The notes beneath the pieces are model-generated. The model worked only from the letters and a program-made list of their open reading frames with translations, did not search any database and was not told where the DNA came from. Both the position numbers and the translations under genes were made by a program. DNA of 64,000 bases, taken from the NCBI GenBank assembly GCA_950295325.1, contig OX485806.1:42842001-42906000 (forward strand), read 5' to 3'. The stretch comes from Polytrichum commune (Eukaryota; Streptophyta; Polytrichopsida; Polytrichales; Polytrichaceae). Shown one piece after another: positions 32,703 to 42,865 of this stretch (position 1 is its first letter; every line of letters begins with the position of its first letter).

Positions 32703-34578
32703 TGTGAGCCCAAAAGGGTGCCCACATTTAGTCTTAGACCCTTGAAACGTTAGTTGATGCACTTTGAAGTAGCATGTTACTTCACAAAAATATAAAAAGA
32801 ATGAAATGTTAGTCTTAGAAGTACCATGTTGTAAGAGGCTAGGATGTGAGTTGTTATTGTGTTTTTACCTTCGGAAGGATTTGAGTGAATGAGGATAGGT
32901 AAGGAGAACTTGGATTGAGTAGTTAGTGAGTAGGCTAGTACAAATGGATGGAGACAACCAAAGTGACTCAAGAGGCAAGTGCATTCGAATTGGCATGAAT
33001 GGAGGATCACATGGAGCGCACAAGTGGACCACCTCATCATGGCCACTTAATGGGGAAGGCCCAAGGAAGAATGCAAGGTGGAGGATAAGCAAATTCTCAA
33101 AGCACCAATCAAATCACGAGTTAAGCATCGTGGTTTGAATTAAGTGGTGAGCGACGATTTGGGAAAGTAAGGGGAGAAAGTTATGGCGGCGGAAAGCGAA
33201 GGAGGCTAAGTTTGGGTTGAAGCATCCCAAGTTTGGTAAAGTGTGGTAGGTAGAAAGCCAAGGCTAGTTAAATGTTCGAATTAGGATCCTTGTTGATCAT
33301 TTGAGGGAGGAAGGCTTAGAAGATAGGATTGGCGCCTACTAAGTAGGAGGAAATCTCAAGGGCTTATCGTGAGCCTTGAGGGTGCTCACCCCCTCAAGCT
33401 TACTATATAATCCCTCATTCTTCCCTCACTCATCCTCTCTTTCCTTTGTGCTCCAAGGCACCCCACGAGTTATAAGTGTGGGTGTGGGAAGCCATATTGG
33501 AGCACATGTGTGTGCTTAGTTTTTAGTTTGAGAGCCAAGGCTTGTTAGCCTTGAAGAGGGCTTGACCTCTTGGTAGAATTAGTGTTGACGTGAAGGATTT
33601 TAAAGTTAATTCATGATTCCAATTTGTGGTACTTAAAGTTCATGTTTTGAATACACGTGGTTGCAAGTTCCATGTTTAAAAGTTGAGCACTTGATGTTGT
33701 GATGAGTGCAAAAATATACTTGTGTGGATTAGTTAGTCTTAGTGAAGTTAGGAAATTCTCTCTCCCCCTCTCCTCTCTAGGATTTTAGGATTTTAGGATT
33801 AGAGAAGAATTGTGTGATTAGAAAGGGGTTGTTAGTAGAATTAGGGAAATTAGGTAGGAAGATTAGTTAAGGGCTTGAATAATTAGTGAGGTAGTTGGGG
33901 ATTACAACTACAAAGTTGTGGGTTCATGAAGGAGCTGGGTTTGTTTAGTTAGAAAGTAAAGAGCTGGGTTTATGAAGGAGCTGGGTTTGTTTAGTTAGAA
34001 GCTAAGGAGCTGGGTTTATGAAGGAGCTGGGTTTATGAAGGAGCTGGGTTTGTTTAGTTAGAAGCTAAGGAGCTGGGTTCATGAAGGAGCTGGGTTTATG
34101 AAGGAGCTGGGTTTGTTTAGTTAGAAGCTAAGAAGCTGGGTTTATGAAGGAGCTGGGTTTATGAAGGAGCTAGGTTTATGTAATTAGAAAGTAAAGAGAT
34201 GGGTTCATGAAGGAGCTTAGTAGATAGCCTACCTAATTAGCTCATAGACAAATAGTTAGTTACATTATGCTAGTTAGTGTTATGTGTGGCTTTCACAAGT
34301 AAATGTATTTGAGATTGACTATAGAGAATAGTGTTTTTTTTAACACTTGCATCCTCTCTTTAAAAATAAACCACGTGCACAACTTAATGGAGAATGTGGA
34401 GCACTCTCGCGATGGCAAGACAAAGGAAGCAAAGACCAAAGTTAAATCCAAGACCACTTGAAGGGTGAACCTTGCACTATGGACTCATCCAAATCCAAAT
34501 CCAATACCGCGGAGGAATGTGAGCCCAAACCCACTACTCGGACTACGGACGCTTAAGGGTGGGGGGTTTGGCCTCACA
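32703..34578 (+). repeat. 3' LTR of the young Ty3 element
   Basis: 1,876 bp, otherwise matching the 5' LTR base for base where I compared them. The 20 bases before it (ATGGTCGCCAATTA and upstream) are not a purine run, so no ordinary polypurine tract abuts this LTR. Confidence 0.96.
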
Positions 34579-34583
34579 CACAC

Positions 34584-34996
34584 ATAAGACAAAGACAAAA
34601 TTGATGGAATAAAAACGAAGCAAGTTGATCGCCCTTTGTATTTTGATTGATTCATTCTTCAATTATACCAACCTCCATATAATTATTTTCATTCGTTCTT
34701 TCTTGGTTCATCATTGGTTTTATCATATACTTTTCTGTTTTATCTTAATTTTATCTCTTCCTGATTTCCAAATGTAATGAGACCCTTTCAAATTCAGGGC
34801 CTTTTGATTTATTTTTTGACCTAAATATTCCACGGAAATAGGTCACAAATTTATTCTATTTTAAAGAGAATCTAGAATATACTGAGAATTTTTGATAATT
34901 TTTTAATACTTCTAAATTTGGTATGAAAAGTTTACTAAATTTAATTCCTTTCCGCTCTCCGCTCTCCACATCTCCGCTCTCCGCTCTACGCTCACA
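34584..34996 (-). repeat. Terminal region 'end B' of copy 1
   Basis: Read on the minus strand from 34996, the terminus TGTGAGCGTAGAGC is followed by GAGAGCGG repeats, TTAAATTTAGTAAAC, then CCTATTTCCGTGGAAT (34828-34843) and CAAAAGGCCCT. It aligns with 41645-41900 of copy 2. It shares the direct-repeat terminus and the TTCCGTGGA motif with end A but little else. Confidence 0.75.
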
Positions 34997-36473
34997 TAGT
35001 TGTGTCGTCCCTCCCCCTGCTTCACCTGAGGCGGCTGTGGCATCTACTCCATCTCTTAGTCAAGTTCCTACTCTATCCAGGCCGCCTCCTCCGCCCATTA
35101 TTTCATCTGCTAGGCGTCCTCCCGTTGTTTTAGAATGCATCTTGAATGCCTCTATCCTTCATCAATGTCGTCATTTTCAGGAGGTTTCCAACTTCATTCT
35201 TTCTCTTCCACCCTCTTATCCGCGGAGAGCTCTAGGCGTTGCGAGGTCAAATGTGGGCATGGCTGATCTTGTCATTGCCGACATCCCTGAGAACCTGCCT
35301 GTACCCAATGTCTCTGATCCTTCCTATAGTGTACCTTCCTGGAATGCATTGGATACCAATTTTCTAGGTGAGCTCTTTGATTTTGCAGATGAGATCCTGC
35401 ATGACGATGGAGCTCTCCTCCTCTTTCATCCAGATGACAATGGTGACTTGAAATAGAGCATTCAAGACCACTTCGCTGCTTTTGGCTTCACCATCTTTAA
35501 GGAGTGGTTGGGAGTCAACCGTCTTCGCCTTCATTCAGCTAAACATGTGGACAAGACCACTAACCTCTTCCAAGTTGTGCTACTTGTTCGTGCCACGAAA
35601 ACAATTGGATCCGACCTTGATAAGCGGCCCCGGCACTCATCATTTCGCCTTCGCGATGCCAATGAGCTCAAGGCTCTTGGCATTGAGCTGGACATGGATG
35701 ATGCCATTATGAATTATACCACAACCCCTCTCATGGATGGCTCCAAAGCTTGGCGTGGTCCCCGTGAGAAAGATATTTCTTTCATGTCCTCCTTGATCAT
35801 GGCAACTACTGACATTGGGCAGGTCGTGGTTGACGTTAATGCAGGCGTTGGTATGTCCTACTTCACTTGCCATCATATCTTGGTTTTCATTTTCTACCTT
35901 TTCTTTTATTTATGTTTGCTAACCATTCCTCCGCAACAGGGACTTCTGTCCATGCATGCAGGCAACTTCGGCGCCATATCGTTGCTCTCGAGGAGGACGA
36001 GGACATCTCCAACCGTGTCCTTAAGCCACTTCAGAGTGTTAAGCATCCGGTGAAGGCTCCATGCATTGTTGTTGCTTCCACGCAGGCTTCACAAGGCACG
36101 CAGAAGAGGCCGCCGGCCTTGAAGCGATCGAGGCCAGAGTCCTCGCAATAAGTGAGTATGATGACCTTCTAAGTTGCTTCTTTTCCTTGTCCACTCAGCT
36201 TTTACACTTTCCATCCTCTTTCTTACAATTGTCATGCTTGTTTTCAGACTTGGCCTTGGAGCAGATGTGTTTGGTACACCTACCAAGGGATTCACTTTGC
36301 CAATCTATGCCCATGATATGGCGATGGTACTAGCGGCACAACTTTCTCCTAGCAAAGCTAGTACCCCGTCTCCACGTTATGATCCCCGTGCCTTAGACTT
36401 CTTCGAGCTTCTTGCAGAGGTGGATAATGAATGCCATACCTTAGATTCCACTTCAGATGAGGGCGGCCATTAG
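34997..36473 (+). pseudogene. Gene 1, copy 3, exons 8-12 after the copy 1 insertion
   Basis: Homology to gene 1 resumes directly after copy 1 with a proline-rich linker. The methylase-like region then follows: LVIADIPENLPVPN (DPPY position), HDDGALLLFHPDD, an in-frame TAG at 35454-35456, then FKEWLG and VVDVNAGVG. An intron with donor GTTG|GTATGT and acceptor CGCAACAG|GGACT follows, then GTSVHACRQLRRHIVALEED, the clearest SAM-binding motif I in the window. The last exon (about 36248-36473) ends in LDSTSDEGGH. The intron after NAGVG is at the same phase-1 position as intron 10 of copy 1. At least one stop and a shifted junction to the 5' part make it a pseudogene. Confidence 0.75.
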
Positions 36474-37138
36474 GGGAGTATCTTTGGAAGTAGGGAATCT
36501 AGTAGTCACAACCTCATTGTTGATTGATTTTTGGTTTGATTGATTGGTATTTGGATTTATAAAGTGTGGTGTGGTTTTTAATATTCCAATTGTCTTGTTG
36601 AATGCATCTTGTCATTGTTCTCAAATAACACTACGCTTTTGTGGTCGTCAACTAGTAGACAATCTAAAGACAAGTAGCCAAACCAAATACACCTAACATT
36701 TTGATTTCTCAAGCATATCCTACCCACAAAAAAGAGGCCTCAGATCCGAGGCCTCTTTCCAAACCTCCTCCTCATGCTAGAACATACAAGAAATGGCCAA
36801 ATGCAAAGACAAGTAGCCAACTCAAATATACATAACATTTTGATTTTCAAGCATAAGCTACCCACAAAAAAGAGGCCTCGGATCCGAGGCCTCTTCCCAT
36901 AGGTCCACCATCTTCTCAACCACACTGAATTTTCCCACGGCCATAGGGACTCGTTGGTAATTTAAAAAAACTTTTGGTCCTAAAAATTAGGCACTCCATA
37001 AATATCGGCCTCATAATTCCAAAATTAAACTTGAAATATGTGCAAAATCCACGGTCATAGGGGTCCTAACTTTCGTTAAATGGAGTCTTAAATTTTGATT
37101 TTCTGCTCACGAGATCTACTCACCGCTCACCGCTCACA
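36474..37138. other. Right tail of copy 3 with two long palindromes
   Basis: I see no gene. Two 26-bp palindromes around GGCCTCGGATCCGAGGCC lie at 36732-36757 (one mismatch) and 36870-36895 (perfect), about 138 bp apart, inside two copies of an otherwise diverged unit. CCGTGG-type motifs occur near 36934 and 37050. The terminus CGCTCACCGCTCACA ends at 37138. Confidence 0.6.
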
Positions 37139-40018
37139 TCGTAGCATTCCTGCCACAAAGGGTGGATTGAACCAAGTTCTTCACCTTATGGATCACCGAT
37201 CTTATTTGTGAAGAAGAAAGATGGTGGACTAAGAATGGTGATATATTATAGAGCTTTGAATAAACTAACCATAAAGAATTGATATCCATTGCCAAGAATT
37301 GATGATCTATTTGATCAATTGGCCGGATCTCGTGTGTTTAGTTCATTAGATTTGGCTCAAAGTTATCATCAAATTCAAATTTCAGAAGAAGATGTACCGA
37401 AAACTACATTTAGAGTGCCTTTTGGCCATTATCAATTCAAAATTTTGAGTTTTAAATTGATTAATGCACCTGCAACTTTCCAAGGGGTGATGAATAAAAA
37501 ATTTCAACAACACTTGGGAAAGTTTGTGTTGGTATATCTTGATGATATTTTGGTGTTTTCAAAGACACAAGAAGAACACCTTGAACATTTACGCAAAGTA
37601 TTTGAGATACTACGCCAGAACAAATTATTTGCTAAGTTGACTAAGTGTCGTTTTGTAAAGAGTGAGTTAGAATACCTTGGCCATGTGGTGGGTAAGGACG
37701 GAATTAAGGTGTACCCTCTAAAGATTGAGACGATGACTACATGGGCAAAGCCCAACAATGTAAGTCAATTGCGTTCATTATTGGGTCTTAGTAATTATTT
37801 CCGTTGATTTATTCAAGGTTATTCAACCTTAGTTGCTCCTTTGACTCATTTCACAAGAAAAGATGTGAAGTACATTTGGACTGAACAATGTGAAGAATCT
37901 TTTGAGGGGTTAAGTATGCGTTAACTCACGTGCATGTTTTGAATTTACTAATATTTGGTGAATGATTTGAAATCATATGTGATGCTTCCTTGCTGGATAT
38001 AGGGGCAGTTCTTTTACAGAAAGGTAGACCAATTGCGTTTGAAAGCCGCAAGCTTACACTTGTCGAGAAAAACTATACCACAGGTGAACAAGAATTAACA
38101 GCTATTGTGCATGCCTTACGAACATGGCGATGTTATTTAGAAGGTTCTGAATGTGTAGTGATTACAAATCACAATCCATTAACCTATCTAAAGTCACAAC
38201 AAAATTTGTCAAGGCGTCAGGCTCGATGGTTAGAATATTAAGAGCAAAATTTTCATTATCGATGGGAGTATCGTCCTGGGAGAAGCAATGTCGGTGATCC
38301 ATTAAGCAGAAATCCATTAGATGAAAAGCGGGTCATGTTAGCGTTACTGAGAAGAAGCGCTTGAAATCGTAGCTTCCAACTAGTGGCGGTCGACACTGGG
38401 AGGAGTGCTCCTATGGAGATGACCAACGCTAGAGAAAGTTCTCCTGGGTTCGACAATGAATTCTTTGATAAGATCATTGCAGGGTATGCTTAAGAGCTGT
38501 GGTTTAAAGACCCGGTTAATTTAGAAAAATTGGTCTTCAAATATGCCATTTGGTGGTATCAAGAGGCAATTGTGGTACCTAATGTGGGTTCCCATTGTAA
38601 AGATATACTCTTTGAATGTCATGATGTTTTTTATAGTGGTTATATGGGTATTACGAAGACCTTAAAATAGGTTGAGACCAATTTTTGGTGGCCAAAATTG
38701 AGGGATGATGTCAAGACATATGTGAATACATGTGATGTATGTCAACATAGTAAAGCCTCTACTACAAAAATTGCAGGATTATTGTAACCCTTAGAAATCC
38801 CCCCAAAAAAGTGGGAATGTGTTAGCCTTGATTTTATCATTGCACTAACTCCCACAAAACAAGGGCATGATGCAATATTGGTGTGTGTGGATAAATTGAG
38901 CAAGATGGCTCATTTTATAGCCACAGTGACCACAGTTAATGCAGAAGAAACATCAAGATTATTCATCGACTTTGTGTATAAGCATCATGGTCTTCCTAGA
39001 CAGCTAGTTAGTGATCGAGATACTCGATTTACTAGTCGTTTTTGGGTTGCACTATGGCTTGTTTTGGGCACAAAACAAACTATGTCTATAGCTTTTCATC
39101 CTCAAACAGATGGGCAAACGGAGAGAGTTAACAGGATTCTAGAAGATATGTTAGCATTATGTTAGCCCAACTCAAGATGACTGGGATCTTTATTTGTCCT
39201 TGGTTGAGTTTGCTTACAATAATGCTTGGCAAAAATCAATTTAAACTACTACATTTATGTTGAATTATGGTCAACATCCCTTGACACCTTTGAATATTGG
39301 GATCAGCAGGTGTCATGTCCCTGCTTCAAAGGACTTAGTGCAATCGATGTCTAGTATTATGCAAGAGGCTAAAAAACATTTGCTAGCAGCACAGAATAGA
39401 CAGAAGTCCTATGCTAGTACAAAGAGATGTGAAATCTCTTTTGATGTTGGAACTCAAGTGTTGAGTACATCTAACATTAAGTTAAAGATGTCAGGAGCAA
39501 GAAAGTTGCTACCTAGATGGATTGGTCCTTTTAAGGTATTAAAAAGGGTGGGGAAAGTGGCTTACAAATTAGAATTGCCAGAGACATTGAAAATACATGA
39601 TGTATTTTATATCTCACTTCTAAAGTCATATAAGACTTTTGGCAAAGTACAACCTCCGCCGCCACCAATCCTAGAAGATGATGAATTGTCGTTCGATGTT
39701 GAACGCGTTCTTACACATGAGGTAAGAGGTAGTTGTACAAGGCCTCAGAAATTTTACCTCATTAAGTGGCTTGGATATGGACTTGAACATAATTCTTGGG
39801 AGCCAGAAAAAAATTTGAGTTCAGAAGTGCTCCAAGAATATTGGGACACCGTGGCACATTCACGAGAACGGCTAACACAAAATAAAGGTGTTGAGAGTGT
39901 TAGTGTGCCCAATAAGATCAATAAAAAAAACAATCATAAATGAAAGCGAGCTGATGTCTAGGAAGTTTAAGATAGTGTACCATTTGAGTAGAGACGCTCA
40001 AAGTTAAATGGGGAGGAG
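37139..40018 (+). pseudogene. Degraded chromovirus (Ty3/Gypsy) pol, 3' half
   Basis: Sequence begins inside RT ([12 protein letters not shown] near 37165), with [11 protein letters not shown] before a stop. The main RT block is 37289-37807 (Y-L-D-D-I-L near 37540). RNase H fragments lie at 37990-38241 and integrase fragments at about 38590-39165 (C-D-V-C-Q-H zinc site, V-S-D-R-D-T-R-F, P-Q-T-D-G-Q-T-E-R-V-N). A C-terminal part at 39257-39943 ends in a chromodomain (F-Y-L-I-K-W-L-G-Y, N-S-W-E-P-E). Several stops and frameshifts break it. The 5' LTR, gag, protease and early RT are absent and probably lie beyond the left window edge, displaced by copy 3. Chromodomain elements normally target heterochromatin. 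Confidence 0.9.
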
Positions 40019-40323
40019 TGTAACATGGGCCACTATTGGTACATGTTGACTAGAACTAAGATAACGGTAGTCTAGAATGAGTTTAAAGTAAAAGTATAGA
40101 ATTCATTATAGTTGAACTTGCTTTTTACTTAGGTTGAAGTAAAAACATAGAGTTCATTATAGTTGAACTTTTTTTTTATTTTAGTTAAACTTAAGACAAC
40201 CGGGCATGGTGGGGAGGTGTATAAAGTGCTCTTGTGTAAGGGTGAGGGGTCTTTATCTTATCTCGTGGTTGGGTGGTTCATGCCAAAGTAATTTCCTACT
40301 AGAAATTTGAGTTTTTCGTTACA
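40019..40323 (+). repeat. 3' LTR of the degraded chromovirus
   Basis: 305 bp from TGTAACATGGG to TTTTTCGTTACA, with matching TGTAAC/GTTACA ends. It is directly preceded by the purine-rich tract AAATGGGGAGGAG. Its partner LTR is not in the window, so the boundary is set by the terminal motif and the polypurine tract. Confidence 0.82.
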
Positions 40324-40920
40324 GATAATCCGGTGTGTTGATTCATTTCTTTATGTTTTGGACTACATTTGGCCTCTCATGTGGGAAAAATATTGGGGCA
40401 CCATTGGAAATGTTTGGTAGAAAGTCTGGAATACTTCAATTTTGGTAAGTGGTGTGCTCATACTGAAGAATTCAAAGCCCAATCAGGTTTCCTTCATGAT
40501 TGGTTTGTTGCATTGAATTGCCACAACCTCATGGACGGGATATCCATACCACATTTGTATGACAATTTCAATGCTAAGGATTGGAACCTTGTGGCATTCT
40601 CAACTTTGTTAGCGTTTTAAGTTGTTTTTTAAGCTATGAAGTTGGTGTACCTTCATAACCTCGCACATTCCTCTTCTTTGAGCTATGAATATGGCTTGTG
40701 TCTATACTTCTTGGGTTTTTGTTGAAGAGGGTAAGGGGGTTATTTTTTGTCAAATGGGTGATTTTTCTCTCGTTGTAGCGGCTTGAGGTTGATTTCCAGC
40801 TAGATATGCTTGAGAAAGTGATAGTTATACTGAGCTACCATTGTGTTTGGATGTAACTGCTTCTTATTGCATGTTGATGTTGTCATCTTGGTGTGGATCG
40901 AATTATAGGTGTGGAATTGG
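40324..40920. other. Flank between two LTR elements
   Basis: No feature is supported. An open frame at 40369-40620 lacks an ATG start and resembles nothing I recognise. This may be the older DNA into which both neighbouring elements inserted. Confidence 0.4.
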
Positions 40921-41644
40921 TGTGAGCCCAATATGGTGCCCACATGTTCTCTTAACCTCTAAAATTATTAGAATGGAGATATGTTGTTGTTTGAGTGAGT
41001 TAAAAGTGACATGAGTTAAGATTTAGTTAAATTTAGTGTGTTTTAGGTTCAAAGTGAATTAGCCGAGGTTATTGGGTGATCCGTGTTATTAATGTGAAAA
41101 CATTAAAAACAAGTAATTTGTTCAACTTAGTCATAGGCAATGTTGACTTCAAGCAAACCTTCTGGCTTGGATTATGGGTGGTTCGGCTTAACAAATTGTT
41201 CATTTTGGGCTTGAACCTTGTTTGCTTAGGGAGGGGGTTCACTTTCGGTTAGGATTAGGTGTTGGATTCTCGTTGGGTCCAGCAGGGGGTCCGGCAGGAA
41301 GAGGCTGGTTCCTTCTCTGGTTCACTCTCTCTCGGGATGAGGTGCCAATCTTGATCAGCTGCGGCTGCGGGGCGGAGCTAAGGAGATCCTAGATCCAGGG
41401 CCTCCTTGTTGCAAAATGGAATGCGACTGAGGGCAGAGGCACAACCGAAGATGCGAGAGTGCAGTCAAGGCAAGGTTCTAGGCACCGGGCAAAAGGGAAC
41501 TGATCAGCCGAAGGAGGAGGAAAAACATAGTAAGAGGATGGAGGCACATTGGCATTTTGGGGTGCTGGAGGTAACCGAGGATTCGAGGTGACGGCACCGA
41601 ATGAGCTAGAGGAGGATGAGAACTTAATGGACGACACTTGTACG
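40921..41644 (+). repeat. 5' part of an LTR split by copy 2
   Basis: Starts TGTGAGCCCAATATGGTGCCCACAT, matching the start of the intact Ty3 LTR (TGTGAGCCCAAAAGGGTGCC). It is followed by related sequence (TTATTAGAATGGAGATATGTT) and GC-rich sequence up to the copy 2 terminus. The remainder of the same LTR appears to resume at 62380 and to end at 63225 before a primer site. Joined, the LTR would be about 1.57 kb. The upstream boundary is firm; continuity across copy 2 is inferred. Confidence 0.6.
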
Positions 41645-41900
41645 TGTGCGTAGAGCGGGGAGCGAAGAGCATTGAGTGATTAAATTTAGCAAACTTCTAA
41701 GACCAAATTTAGATTTTAAAAAAAAGTCTAGAATATGTTTTGAATATTCTAGAGTCTACTAAAAATAGTAAAAATTAGTGACCTATTTCCGTGGAATGTA
41801 TAGGTCCACATCTAACTCAAAAGGCCCTATATTTGAAAATGTCTCACTACATTTCGGACCCGGGAAGTGCTACAATGAAATAGCATCAAAATAAGACGTA
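41645..41900 (+). repeat. Terminal region 'end B' of copy 2
   Basis: TGTGCGTAGAGCGGGGAGCG is followed by TTAAATTTAGCAAAC and CCTATTTCCGTGGAAT (41782-41797), then CAAAAGGCCCTATATTTGAA. It is collinear with the reverse complement of 34700-34996. Confidence 0.72.
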
Positions 41901-42236
41901 TAAGTATATGATAAACATCAATGGTGATCCCAAGAAAGAACAAACAAAAATAAGTATATCGAAGTTGGTATAATTGAAGAATTATTAAAACCATGGATGA
42001 TTACAAGGAATAATCAATGAAATTGGATTTTCTGAGATTGGTATAAATGAAGAATGGGTCAATCAAAATACAAAGGAATCAAAATAATAAACTTCCTTCG
42101 TTGTTATTCATCACTTTTCTCTTTGTCTTATATGTGAGTCTACTCTATAGGTTGGACTTTAGCAATTATCGTTTGTGGCCGAATAGACTATAAATTGGAC
42201 TCATATCCACCATGATTGTATATACACTTGCACACA

Positions 42237-42704
42237 ATGGGAGAAAAGAGAGACATGTTTGCTGGATTAGGGTGGGAGAAGGAAATTAGAAGTCTAGGAG
42301 ATCTCCATATTCTCGTTAATTCATCGCCGGAATTTGACTTTAGGCCTGGAAATCGAGCTAGTGATGACTACGACCTGACTCCATTTTTGTAGTCTACACA
42401 AGCTTGGAGGTGGAGGGTGCAGGAGGAGCATAAACAATATGAGAAAAAAGAACAAAGGCAAGAAGATGTGCCGGAGAAGGACGCTGATTTGGATGAAGAC
42501 AATTCGAAGGAAACGGACCAGGAGGTGAAGGTGGAAGCCGAATCTTCAAAGTCTCTTTCATTACGCCAAAGGATGAGAGCCTTGCCTCCGCATCATCTTC
42601 CGCTGAAGGATCGAATTAGAGACAAAACAATATCTTATAGGGATTTGCTTCGACCGGGTCCACCTTCATCGGAATTATCCAAGAAGTATGCAAATCGGAA
42701 ATAG
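42237..42704 (+). pseudogene. Gene S, copy 2 (one in-frame stop)
   Basis: ATG at 42237 (MGEKRDMFAGLGWEKEIRSL) reads to LTPF, then hits TAG at about 42390 where copy 1 has CAG. It continues STQAWRWRVQEEHKQYEKKE to the end of the frame at 42704 (LRPGPPSSEL). The protein would be about 155 residues, rich in Glu, Lys and Asp, with a basic tail. It is conserved in position in both copies, beside end B and convergent with the transposase. No known family recognised. Confidence 0.55.
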
Positions 42705-42865
42705 AATTGATAGACATAGGAAGCATTGTGATACAAATTTTTGAAGTAAATAAAAATAATCATTGAAATTATACCTTTATTATATCAATCAATTATTGGT
42801 TTAGGGTTGGTCCATAAATGGACACATATATCATAGCCTAATGTAGTGCTAGGCTGAGCGGAATT

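Larger units (their letters stand above)
23520..34578 (+). mobile_element. Complete young Ty3/Gypsy LTR retrotransposon
   Basis: Two near-identical LTRs (23520-25492 and 32703-34578) both begin TGTGAGCCC and end GGCCTCACA. They flank a primer site and one uninterrupted gag-pol frame. The 5-bp target duplication CACAC is exact (23515-23519 and 34579-34583). Domain order is gag, protease, RT, RNase H, integrase, i.e. Ty3/Gypsy, with no chromodomain seen after the integrase. It is inserted between gene S and end B of copy 1, so it is younger than the giant element. All parts needed for mobility appear present. Confidence 0.96.
2930..34996 (-). mobile_element. MULE-like giant element, copy 1 (about 21 kb plus nested Ty3 element)
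   Basis: Left terminus TGTGAGCGTAGAGC (2930-2943) and right terminus GCTCTACGCTCACA (34983-34996) are inverted repeats of each other, each followed inward by direct repeats of GAGAGCGG. The insertion splits exon 8 of copy 3. A candidate 9-bp duplication, TAGTAGTGT (2924-2932) and TAGTTGTGT (34997-35005), matches at 8 of 9 positions but overlaps the first three bases of the left terminus. Contents from the left: end A, a small spliced gene, gene 1 (minus strand), a divergent promoter, transposase (plus), gene S (minus), end B. Removing the Ty3 element at 23520-34578 leaves about 21.0 kb. Gene order, SWIM-type transposase and 9-bp-like duplication point to the Mutator-like superfamily. The size is extreme for that group. 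Strand is given as the direction of gene 1. Confidence 0.8.
1..37138 (+). mobile_element. MULE-like giant element, copy 3 (left end outside window)
   Basis: This is the oldest recognisable copy of the giant element. It is supported by gene 1 exons at 2177-2929 and 34997-36473, which form one gene once copy 1 is removed. The right terminus reads CACCGCTCACCGCTCACA at about 37121-37138; its reverse complement starts TGTGAGCGGTGAGCGG, the same design as the copy 1 and copy 2 ends. Chromovirus reverse transcriptase sequence starts immediately after it. An intron array (1-2165) precedes the first exon, as in copy 2. The left end, the transposase and the first six exons must lie upstream of the window. 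The extent is inferred; exon homology is clear but the terminus call is moderate. Confidence 0.55.

Noticed and set aside
40369-40620. Open frame of about 83 codons after the chromovirus LTR
   Set aside because: It starts at TTG rather than ATG, has no recognisable domain and lies in an unannotatable flank.
41389-41637. Ser/Pro-rich frame on the minus strand
   Set aside because: It opens with GTG, lies inside a probable LTR fragment and has no homologue I recognise.
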